A stretch of 64,000 nt of DNA, taken from positions 496,001 to 560,000 of the forward strand of contig NZ_JACCCU010000003.1 in assembly GCF_013410875.1 (NCBI RefSeq), given 5' to 3'. Below, piece after piece: positions 29,209 through 36,806 of the stretch; position 1 is the stretch's first letter, and every line of letters starts with the position of its first letter. Source of the DNA: Tunturiibacter empetritectus. Its GTDB lineage: Bacteria > Acidobacteriota > Terriglobia > Terriglobales > Acidobacteriaceae. The position numbers and the translations under genes were made by a program. The notes under the pieces were generated by a model that saw only the letters and a list, made by a program, of their open reading frames with translations, was not told the DNA's origin and searched no databases.

Positions 29209-29763
29209 TTATCTACTTTTAGCGCTGACGAGAACAACGTTGCTGGGAACGGCTCGACACTTTTCGGAGCCGGATGGGCGCCAGATGGTGCCGTCGTTGT
29301 AGCGGATCTCATTGAGGTCTACCCAGCGGAGCGCGCCTACCCGATTCATCCAGACATCTGCATTGCTTAGGGTTTTGTCATCGGCCGAACGCTCCAGCAG
29401 AAACGACTTTGAGACGGTGTCGCGTGTGTTTGCCTCGGTGGACCGGAAGTCTGTGGGAACGATGCGACCCTTCGGAGAGACACCATAGACGGTGACTTCA
29501 ATGCTCTCGATGGCAGCTATGGGGGGTTGATCGAGGGTGATATGCAGTCCCAGAACTGGGCCATTCTTGTCAGCGTTATTTGCAGAGAGGACTTGTGCGG
29601 TTGACTGTCGGTTTGCTCGGAAGCCGATAGGGCAGTCCGTTCCGCCGGGAATGCTTCGCAGTATGACTGCAGAGGCGTCGGGCTTGCTGCCGGAGGCAGT
29701 GGAAGATTGTGCGAGCGAGGCGGTGGCTGCGAGAAGAAAGAGGGTGGCCGAGAGACGGTGCAT
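29209..29763 (-). CDS. Secreted protein of unknown function
   Basis: The 184-residue product has a signal peptide (MHRLSATLFLLAATASLAQS). The mature part carries PGGTDCPIGFRANRQ and strand-rich segments (GLHITLDQPPIAAIESIEVT, SNADVWMNRVGALRWVDLNE). It is probably a periplasmic or surface beta protein. I know of no family name. It converges on the carboxylase gene with only four bases between stops. Confidence 0.75.
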   Translation of the reverse strand: MHRLSATLFLLAATASLAQSSTASGSKPDASAVILRSIPGGTDCPIGFRANRQSTAQVLSANNADKNGPVLGLHITLDQPPIAAIESIEVTVYGVSPKGRIVPTDFRSTEANTRDTVSKSFLLERSADDKTLSNADVWMNRVGALRWVDLNEIRYNDGTIWRPSGSEKCRAVPSNVVLVSAKSR

Positions 29764-29855
29764 GGAACCTCCTGCGTTTCAAAAGGTCTACTGTCTAAGA
29801 CGCTACTACGCGCGGGCAGTGAGTTCAAACCAGACGCGTCTGGGCAGGAGGAGCG

Positions 29856-31442
29856 CTATTGCGTTGTGCCGGTGAGGAAGATCTGCTCAGAGTGCGCCGC
29901 GATGACGCGATAGAGACCGAACTGTCGCGCGTTCTGGCTGCGGAGTTCAAAGAGCAGGCTGGCGCGATTGCTGGCCTCGGCATCGACGACATCGACGAAG
30001 CGCATGAGCGGCGTGCGGTCGAGGTGGGCTGCGTCGGTCACGCTCTGAATGGCTGGTTTTAGCTCGCCGAGGCCGTTGTCCTGCGCGACGATAGTGACGT
30101 AGTGCAGAGCTGCTCCCGTGCCCGCGGTGTGAGCGGAGTATACGTAGGTGGCGGCACCGCCATAGCTGAGGGTGTAGGCCTTCAACTCTTCGTCAGACAG
30201 GAGGACGGACGGCGAAGCGGTGGCTCGGTGGGTCCGCGTGGTAGTGGTTGTTTTCTTTACTGTCGGGACGGGGGTTGTTGCGGCAGGTTTGGCACCCGTT
30301 GCGTTGTACGCGGCGAGTTGCGCCTGGGCCATGGTCTGCATCTTGGAGAGAACGGCTGCGTGCTGGGCAGCGTCCTCCCACTCGAGGGTGAAGGCGTGAG
30401 GGTCTCGACTGGCCGCATCAGAAACCGCAACCATCTGATGAAGATTTTGGGGGATGCCGACGAGTTTTGGAAGCTCGGTCTCGGTCATCGCGCTGGTGGG
30501 CTTGCCGCGATGGAGGTTGGGCCGGTTGGGGTCGTCGTTGAGCGAGCCGGTACCGGTGACTGAGTTGGTGTCGTGCGCTCTCTTGGCGTCTTCGGCGGAG
30601 TGGCGCTTCAGGGTTGGGCGATCGGGGTCGTCGGATGGAGTTGAGCTGGCAGTGGTCGATCCGGTGTCCGCGGTGGAGGTGTCGGATGTTCCAGAGGGTT
30701 GACGCTTCATGGTCGGTCGGTCGGGATCGTCGGCAGGGGTGTTCGGCGTGGTGGATGTTGTGGTGGTGCCGTCGGTGCTGTCGGACCGGCGTTTTATGGT
30801 GGGGCGATCGGGGTCGTCCGTGGAGGTGGAAGCAGTAGAGGTTGTTGAAGTGGGGGTACTTGAACTGGAGGCGTCGGTGGTGGCGCTATCGGATCGGCGC
30901 TTCATGGTCGGGCGAGTCGGATCGTCGTTCGCTGCAGTTGTGTCGGTGGCGGTTTTAGCGTCGGCGTGATGGCTGGTGTCGCCTTTGGATCCGGTGAGTA
31001 CGGGCAAGGTCTTCGAGGGCTTGAGAGCTGCAGCTTTCTTTGGTGCGGCCAGCGGCTTGACGCTGCCATAGCCGAACCAGCCGTCGTCGTAGGCGAGATC
31101 GCCGGTGGCCTCGACGGCCTGCAGATGCCTTGCGTAAGCGAGATCGAGATAACCCTTATCGATGCCTGCAGTTTGGAGCTCGTAGACGTTTCCGCTCAGC
31201 AAGGCAAAGGGTACGGGGCGGGCGACGTAGATGCCGGCGTCTTCAAGCTTGCCGTCGATGAAGAGAGAGACGGGAATGAGGCGGCTGGCGGCTGGCTTGG
31301 CGAAGTCGCCGGTCCACTCGTAGACGCCCACCGCGCGGACGACCTGTTCGGGCTTGGCGACCTTGTGCATCTGGGCCCAGGAAGTGGGACCGCAAAGGAG
31401 CAAAGCGGCGAAGACGAGGACGCGATGGGGTCTGTATCTCAT
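29856..31442 (-). CDS. Secreted protein with five DDPDRPTMKRRSD-type repeats
   Basis: The 528-residue product has a signal peptide (cut after SWAQ) and an N-terminal globular domain (VYEWTGDFAKPAASRLIPVS). Residues 170 to 320 hold five copies of a short motif: DDPTRPTMKRRS, DDPDRPTIKRRS, DDPDRPTMKRQP, DDPDRPTLKRHS and DDPNRPNLHRGK, spaced by Ser/Thr-rich linkers. A C-terminal domain follows (LSDEELKAYTLSYGGAATYV). The repeats look like a stretch of tandem charged binding sites on a flexible stalk. No function is known to me. Confidence 0.8.
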   Translation of the reverse strand: MRYRPHRVLVFAALLLCGPTSWAQMHKVAKPEQVVRAVGVYEWTGDFAKPAASRLIPVSLFIDGKLEDAGIYVARPVPFALLSGNVYELQTAGIDKGYLDLAYARHLQAVEATGDLAYDDGWFGYGSVKPLAAPKKAAALKPSKTLPVLTGSKGDTSHHADAKTATDTTAANDDPTRPTMKRRSDSATTDASSSSTPTSTTSTASTSTDDPDRPTIKRRSDSTDGTTTTSTTPNTPADDPDRPTMKRQPSGTSDTSTADTGSTTASSTPSDDPDRPTLKRHSAEDAKRAHDTNSVTGTGSLNDDPNRPNLHRGKPTSAMTETELPKLVGIPQNLHQMVAVSDAASRDPHAFTLEWEDAAQHAAVLSKMQTMAQAQLAAYNATGAKPAATTPVPTVKKTTTTTRTHRATASPSVLLSDEELKAYTLSYGGAATYVYSAHTAGTGAALHYVTIVAQDNGLGELKPAIQSVTDAAHLDRTPLMRFVDVVDAEASNRASLLFELRSQNARQFGLYRVIAAHSEQIFLTGTTQ

Positions 31443-31555
31443 AGGGCTGTCATCGAGATTAGACGCTATTTGTAGCTCAAAGTCCTGCCCAGTTGCGCGG
31501 CTGACTTTTTAGGGTTAAGGCCTGGTTGATGGGGATGTTCGGTACCATGCAGGGT

Positions 31556-32383
31556 ATGGATTCTGCGATGTTGCTTGAGGTGAAGGATCTTACGGTCGGC
31601 TTTGGGCGGCATGCGGCTGTAAAAGGTATCTCGTTCCAGATCAATGCTGGCGAGACACTGGGGCTGGTGGGGGAGTCGGGGTCGGGCAAGTCGGCGACTT
31701 CGCTGGCGGTGCTGCGGCTGTTGCCGGAGAGCGCGCGAGTGAGTGGGACGATTCGATTCGACGGCGAGGAGCTGCTCGTGCTGCCTGAAGAGGCGATGCG
31801 GCGAAGGAGGGGGCGCGAGATCGCGATGATCTTTCAGGAGCCGATGACGGCGTTGAATCCCGTGATGCCGGTGGGGGCACAGATTGCGGAGGCCGTGGCG
31901 GCCCATCATCCGGAGGTGGGACGAAGAGCAGTGAGGGCGCGGGTTTTGGAAGCGATGGAAGAGGTTGGTCTGCCGGAGGTTGAACTGAGAGCCAAGGACT
32001 ATCCGCATCAGTTTTCCGGAGGTCAGCGGCAGAGGATTTTGATCGCGATGGCGATTGTGAATCGGCCAAGGCTGTTGATCGCTGATGAGCCGACGACGGC
32101 GCTGGATGTGACAGTGCAGGCACAGATTCTGGAACTGTTGAAGGCGCTTCGGCGGGAGTATGGACTGGCGATGCTGTTCATCTCGCATGATCTGGCGGTG
32201 GTGTCGAAGGTGGCCGACCGGGTGGCGGTGATGCAGCATGGGGTGATTGTGGAACAGGCGGAGGCAGGGAGGCTGTTTCGTGAGCCGCAACATGCTTATA
32301 CGCGCAGACTGCTGGCTTCTGCTCCGACAATGAAGACGGACCGGACTATGCCTCTGGCTTCAGGGCCGCTGGCCTCGGGTTGA
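31556..32383 (+). CDS. Oligopeptide-type ABC transporter ATP-binding protein (DppD/OppD-like)
   Basis: The 275-residue protein has Walker A ([17 protein letters not shown]), the DppD-type [15 protein letters not shown], the signature FSGGQRQRI, Walker [14 protein letters not shown] and an H-loop FISHDLAVV. The C-terminal motif [16 protein letters not shown] is typical of peptide importers. It lacks adjacent permease, substrate-binding and DppF genes, so the rest of the transporter is elsewhere. The start at 31556 (MDSAMLLEV) is a judgement; a TTG/ATG at 31526-31529 is also in frame. Confidence 0.88.
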   Translation: MDSAMLLEVKDLTVGFGRHAAVKGISFQINAGETLGLVGESGSGKSATSLAVLRLLPESARVSGTIRFDGEELLVLPEEAMRRRRGREIAMIFQEPMTALNPVMPVGAQIAEAVAAHHPEVGRRAVRARVLEAMEEVGLPEVELRAKDYPHQFSGGQRQRILIAMAIVNRPRLLIADEPTTALDVTVQAQILELLKALRREYGLAMLFISHDLAVVSKVADRVAVMQHGVIVEQAEAGRLFREPQHAYTRRLLASAPTMKTDRTMPLASGPLASG

Positions 32384-32483
32384 GCGGTGATTGTAGCGCT
32401 GGAGCCGGGTAATTTCCCTGAACGAGTGAATGTCTATAGACTTGAGAATTGTGCCTTATGTCGTTTAGGGCCTCTTTGACCGT

Positions 32484-33236
32484 ATGCGCGCGCTGGTTAT
32501 TTCTGATATTCACGGGAACCTCGAAGCATTGAACGCAGTTCTTGCCGCGGCAGAGCCGTATGACGTGATGTGGAACCTGGGCGATGTGGTGGGGTATGGG
32601 GCAAGTCCGAATGAGGTTGTAGCGCTGATGCGGGCTAAGGCACAGGTGAATGTGCGGGGGAACCATGACCGGGTGTGTTGTGGGTTGACCTCGGCGGTGG
32701 GGTTTAATCCTGTAGCTAGAGCGGCTGCGGAGTGGACTAAGGCTGAATTGACTAGAGAAAATCTGGCGTGGCTGAAGGCGATGCCGCAGGGGCCGGTGGT
32801 TCCGGAGCAGCCGAATGTGACTTGCGTGCATGGGTCGCCACTCAATGAGGATCAGTACATCTTGAGCATGCGGGATGCGTGGGCTCCGCTGCAGCAGGCG
32901 GCTACGGCAATTACGTTCTTTGGGCATACGCATCTGCAAGGGGGATTCTCGCAGAAGGAGCATGACTGGCACGAGATCAAGACGCAGTTCAGGACGAGGA
33001 ACGCAGCGGAGAGCTGGAAGATGCTGATTCCAGAGGGGACGCGGCACCTGATCAATCCGGGGTCGGTGGGGCAGCCGCGGGATTTGGATTGGCGGGCGGC
33101 GTTTGTGGTGTATGACCTGGAGGCGCGGGAGATTATTTATCATCGCGTGCCGTATGACCTGACGGCGGCTCAGGGGCGGATCCTGATGGCTGGGTTGCCG
33201 GAGAGGCTGGCGGCTCGTCTGCGCGAGGGAAGATAA
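32484..33236 (+). CDS. Metallophosphoesterase (calcineurin-like, YfcE/DevT type)
   Basis: The 250-residue protein has the full metal-binding set: VISDIHGN, NLGDVVGYG, RGNHDRV, CVHGSP and FFGHTHLQG. The fold hydrolyses phosphoesters using two metal ions. The length and the C-terminal PGSVGQPRDLDWRA fit a small cytoplasmic phosphatase or phosphodiesterase. Substrate is unknown. It ends right at the edge of the second family B repeat. Confidence 0.9.
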   Translation: MRALVISDIHGNLEALNAVLAAAEPYDVMWNLGDVVGYGASPNEVVALMRAKAQVNVRGNHDRVCCGLTSAVGFNPVARAAAEWTKAELTRENLAWLKAMPQGPVVPEQPNVTCVHGSPLNEDQYILSMRDAWAPLQQAATAITFFGHTHLQGGFSQKEHDWHEIKTQFRTRNAAESWKMLIPEGTRHLINPGSVGQPRDLDWRAAFVVYDLEAREIIYHRVPYDLTAAQGRILMAGLPERLAARLREGR

Positions 33237-33397
33237 TTTTGGGGATGGTTTTTTGATGGGGTTTTGCAAAAATGTGGGCGCAAAACGTGGTTTTTGGGTG
33301 GCGTGAACGTGGTGAATTGCGTGGTAAATGTGGTGAATTGACGAGCACTTTTGTGGTGGCGAAAAATACGTCAGATTTTTCAACTTTATTTTTGGAT
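33237..33397 (-). repeat. CACCACG-rich intergenic repeat, family B, copy 2
   Basis: Same arrangement as the copy at 120-320, with the conserved block at 33361-33397 and minus-strand units TTCACCAC, TTTACCACG and TTCACCACG. It lies between the metallophosphoesterase stop and the persulfide dioxygenase gene. The minus-strand frames remain open as in copy 1. The remaining 150 bases up to the next stop show nothing else of note. Confidence 0.65.
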
Positions 33398-33548
33398 GCG
33401 AATGGAGGAGCGAAGTACGGGGAACTTGACGGATACCGCAGAACGCACCGGTCCGCTGCAGTTGAGAGTTGTGGCAGCAATCCACTGCGCTGCTCAGGAT
33501 GAAACTGTGAGTAGCTTCGGTCGAGACGTGGTTTGGGTTTGAGGGCGC

Positions 33549-34988
33549 TTAGGCAGTTTGCTGGGCAGCCTGGTCCCGGTTCTGTTCCTGGGCTTCGGAG
33601 ACGACTGGGAGTTTGGCGGCTTCCCAGGCGGCGAGGCCGCCGGCTACCTCGATCAGGTTCGTGATGCCGTGCTGGTGCAGGATGCTGGCGGCGATGGAAG
33701 AACGATAGCCTCCAGCGCAGTGGACCGCAATGCGGCGGTCGCGGGGGATCTCGGCAATGCGCTCTTGTAAGTGGCCGAGTGGAATGTTTACGCTGCCGGC
33801 GATGTGCCGGGTGGTCCACTCTCGAGGATTTCTGATGTCGAGCACCAGAGGCGGAGTTGTTGTTGCTAGTTCTTCTGCGGCTACCTGGGCGGTGACGCGC
33901 TCTGTTGGCCACACCAGGTCTGGCCTGTTTGCGAGCGCTTCCATGCCGCCTGAGAGATAGCCTCTGATGTGATCGAAACCGATACGGCCCAGGCGCAAGG
34001 CGGCTTCCTGTTCCCGTCCCGGCTCAGCGACGATGACGATGGGTTTGGTCCGATCGAGAATTGTGCCTGCCCAGGTTGCATATTGGCCGCCTAGTCCAAT
34101 ATTGATACTGCCGGGAAGGTGACCCTTGGCATACTCGGCGGCATCACGGACGTCGAGGATATGAGCGCCCGCGTAACCCATTGAGAGGACCTCATTGAGA
34201 TCGACGGGATGAAGACCCTCCTGGAGGCTCTTATCCAGGGTGGCGTGCTCGCGAGTATTGAGGATCGCGTCGTAGGTGAAGTATGCCGGAGCGTCGGGCT
34301 GGTCGGCGGTGACGATACGAATGAACTCCTGCTTTGACATCGGCTGGAGGGCGTAGTTGAAGCGTCGTTGATCTCCGAGAGAGGAGACGGTGTCGGAGGA
34401 GAGGTTTTTGCCGCAGAGCGATCCCGCACCGTGCGCTGGGTAGACGAGGGTTTCGTCGGGGAGTGTCATGAGCTTGTTGTGGAGGGAGTCATAGAGGTGT
34501 CCGCCGAGCTGGTTTGCGGTCCAGCCGAGGGAAGCTCGCAGGTCGGGCCGGCCAACGTCGCCGATAAAGAGCGTATCGCCGGTGAGGACTGCATGCGGTT
34601 TTGCCGGGTCTTTCTCGAGATCGAAGACCAGGATCGAGATGGATTCGATGGTGTGGCCGGGGGTTTCGAGGACCTGCAGGCGCAGTCCGGGAAAGTTCAG
34701 CGTGTCGCCGTCCTTGATGCGTACAAAGGGATATTCGGCCTCTGCGCGAGAGCCGAGATAGATGGTTGCGCCGCAGCTGTCGCGCAGCTCGAGATGGCCA
34801 GCGATGAAGTCCGCGTGGAAGTGCGTCAGGAACACGGAGCGGATCTGGAGGCCGAGCTTTTCGGCGTCGGTGAGGTATTGCTGGATGTCGCGTTGCGGGT
34901 CGACGATGATAGCCGTTGAACTTGCCTCGTCTCCGATGAGATAGGAGGCGTGGGCGAGGCAGCCCAGATAGTACTGTTTCAGAATCAT
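33549..34988 (-). CDS. Persulfide dioxygenase-like MBL protein fused to two rhodanese domains
   Basis: The 479-residue protein has an ETHE1-like metallo-beta-lactamase domain: HFHADF at 56-61, ETPGHT at 108-113, GDTLFIGDVGRPDL and YPAHG at 183-187. Two rhodanese-like domains follow. The first (about 260-360) has Ala in place of the active Cys (VIVAEPGREQEAA). The second (about 375-465) keeps it at Cys424 in AVHCAGGYRSS. The arrangement resembles the CstB type of sulfide detoxification enzyme, which moves and oxidises persulfide sulfur, but no regulator or sqr gene lies beside it. Cytoplasmic location is likely. Confidence 0.9.
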   Translation of the reverse strand: MILKQYYLGCLAHASYLIGDEASSTAIIVDPQRDIQQYLTDAEKLGLQIRSVFLTHFHADFIAGHLELRDSCGATIYLGSRAEAEYPFVRIKDGDTLNFPGLRLQVLETPGHTIESISILVFDLEKDPAKPHAVLTGDTLFIGDVGRPDLRASLGWTANQLGGHLYDSLHNKLMTLPDETLVYPAHGAGSLCGKNLSSDTVSSLGDQRRFNYALQPMSKQEFIRIVTADQPDAPAYFTYDAILNTREHATLDKSLQEGLHPVDLNEVLSMGYAGAHILDVRDAAEYAKGHLPGSINIGLGGQYATWAGTILDRTKPIVIVAEPGREQEAALRLGRIGFDHIRGYLSGGMEALANRPDLVWPTERVTAQVAAEELATTTPPLVLDIRNPREWTTRHIAGSVNIPLGHLQERIAEIPRDRRIAVHCAGGYRSSIAASILHQHGITNLIEVAGGLAAWEAAKLPVVSEAQEQNRDQAAQQTA

Positions 34989-35030
34989 ACGATCACCTTC
35001 GTGATTACGACGGCAAAACAGATGGTATGA

Positions 35031-36224
35031 CTATTTGCTGAGAATGAGTAGCGCGACTCCGTGCTCGGGGATGTTGCGGGAGTAGAGCCCGGAACGTCTT
35101 CCCAGATCCTTGTTCTCCCAGACGTCGCGGAGAGTCGCCCCTTGAGCGAAACCGATCTGGTTGAGGTCGAGAGCTACGTCGCGGGAGTCCAGAGCGGTGT
35201 TGAACATTCCGACAGCGACTCTTCCGTCGGCGAGAGGTTTGGTCCAGACAGAGAAATCGCCGCGCTGGTAGAGGCGAGTGGCTTGCTTGCCAAGTGGGTC
35301 CTGATCGATTGCGATGGCTTCCTTGTTGAGGAGGATGCTCTTGTCTTCGGGAGACATTTTGCTGAGATCGTTGCCTGCAAGCAGAGGCGCGGCGAGGAGA
35401 GACCAGAGGCTCATGTGGGTTCGGTACTCGCCTGTGGTCATGTGGCCGTTGCCGACTTCGAGCATGTCGGGATCGTTCCAGTGTCCGGGGCTGGCGAATG
35501 GGGTGAGATCGGCTTGCTCGAGGCCGATGATGGTCATGCGGCCCCAGGTGTCGTTGATGTCGTCGGTGGTTCGCCACATCTGAGCGCCTACTTCGGGACC
35601 CCACTTCCAGACTTCAGCGATACCGTACTGGCAGAGGCTGTAAAGGATGGGACGGTTGGTCGCCTTGAGGGCGTCTCCCATCTTGCGAAAGGCGTCGATC
35701 ATCATCTTGAACGCGGCGTCGGTGTTGCCGTTGTTCTTTGCGGTTAGCTCGCGCATGGGGTCCTGCATAGAGCAGAGGTCGTACTTGAGGAAGTCGACGC
35801 CCCAACGGGCGTACATCTGCGCGTCTTGCACTTCGTGACCGAGGCTGCCTTCGAAGCCTCCGCAGGTCTTCGGTCCAGGCGAGGAGTAGATGCCGAACTT
35901 GAGACCTTTGGAGTGGATGTAGTCACCGAGCTTCTTCATGTCGGGAAAGCGACTGTTGGGATGGAGCTCTCCGTTGGCGTCGCGGGTGCCTTGCCAGGTG
36001 TCGTCTACGTTGACGTAGATGTAGCCGGCGTCGCGCATGCCGGTGGAGACCATGAGATCGGCTGCGGTGCGGACGTCGGCGTCGGTGACGTGTTCTGCGA
36101 AGTGATTCCAGCTGTTCCAGCCCATGGGCGGAGTTGCGGCGAGCGTGGACTGGGCGCGCAGAGTCGCAGAATGCCCGATACAAACAAGAACGAACAAAGT
36201 CAAGACCGCTTTGCGAACAAACAT
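35031..36224 (-). CDS. Secreted GH27 alpha-galactosidase
   Basis: The start at 36224 has GGAGG six bases upstream; longer in-frame extensions overlap the DoxX remnant. The 397-residue product has a signal peptide and the GH27 core: TPPMGWNSWNHF, YVNVDDTWQGTRD, LKYDLCSMQDP (nucleophile Asp in KYDL) and the acid/base segment WRTTDDINDTW. A C-terminal beta domain follows. It hydrolyses terminal alpha-galactosides, such as those of galactomannan or raffinose. No uptake genes lie beside it. Confidence 0.94.
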   Translation of the reverse strand: MFVRKAVLTLFVLVCIGHSATLRAQSTLAATPPMGWNSWNHFAEHVTDADVRTAADLMVSTGMRDAGYIYVNVDDTWQGTRDANGELHPNSRFPDMKKLGDYIHSKGLKFGIYSSPGPKTCGGFEGSLGHEVQDAQMYARWGVDFLKYDLCSMQDPMRELTAKNNGNTDAAFKMMIDAFRKMGDALKATNRPILYSLCQYGIAEVWKWGPEVGAQMWRTTDDINDTWGRMTIIGLEQADLTPFASPGHWNDPDMLEVGNGHMTTGEYRTHMSLWSLLAAPLLAGNDLSKMSPEDKSILLNKEAIAIDQDPLGKQATRLYQRGDFSVWTKPLADGRVAVGMFNTALDSRDVALDLNQIGFAQGATLRDVWENKDLGRRSGLYSRNIPEHGVALLILSK

Positions 36225-36322
36225 CCTTTGCCTCCGGGAACTAGAGAAGCATATACCGCCGGATGCACATTGGCAGTCCCATGACGCGATGGCGAGGTAT
36301 TTAATCCGAGAGCCAGGACCTG

Positions 36323-36691
36323 TCATGCCTGCTGGTTTGGTTTCCATGCGAGCCACGCCAGCGTTGCGGCCAGGAGAGTCATCACTAGAGGAAAAAGGGG
36401 ATTAAAAAGCCCCATCATGAAGCACAGAACGGTTCCCAGACCCACCGTTCCCGTAATGATGAGAGCGCCATAGGAAGTCCAGCGCGGCACTAACACGAGC
36501 AGGGCGCCTGCTGTATCCAGAGCTCCGGAGGAGTAGCGGAATCATTGTCCCCACCCGATTGCGTTGAAGAAAGGGATTGTTCCCATAGTGCCGGTGAGCT
36601 TTTCGATCCCGATGCCGAGGAAGAGTAAGCCCACGAGGACTCTAAGAAACCAGGTGATGATGAGACGCACCTTACCTGTTTCTGACTTCAT
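36323..36691 (-). pseudogene. DoxX-like membrane protein, interrupted by an in-frame TGA
   Basis: The minus-strand frame from ATG (36691-36689) to TGA (36325-36323) is 123 codons and reads like a DoxX-like protein of four membrane segments. It starts MKSETGKVRLIITWFLRVL and continues LFLGIGIEKLTGTMGTIP. At codon 50 (36544-36542) it has TGA right after GWGQ, where relatives have Trp (GWGQWFRY), and then continues FRYSSGALDTAGALLVLVPR to a normal end. A single TGG to TGA change explains this, so it is most likely a recent pseudogene. A sequencing error cannot be excluded. Confidence 0.8.
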
Positions 36692-36806
36692 AAATTTTTC
36701 CTTTTAGGAAAAGAACCGGATCGTCGACCAGAGTTCCTCGCAAATCGCGATTAGATTAGCACACGGAATTTCGAAGTGGCGCCAGGCAGTCGGGGGCGGC
36801 GTCAAG

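Noticed and set aside
31556..32383. A complete oligopeptide transporter operon around the lone DppD-like ATPase
   Set aside because: No permease, binding protein or second ATPase is present on either side, so only the single gene is claimed.
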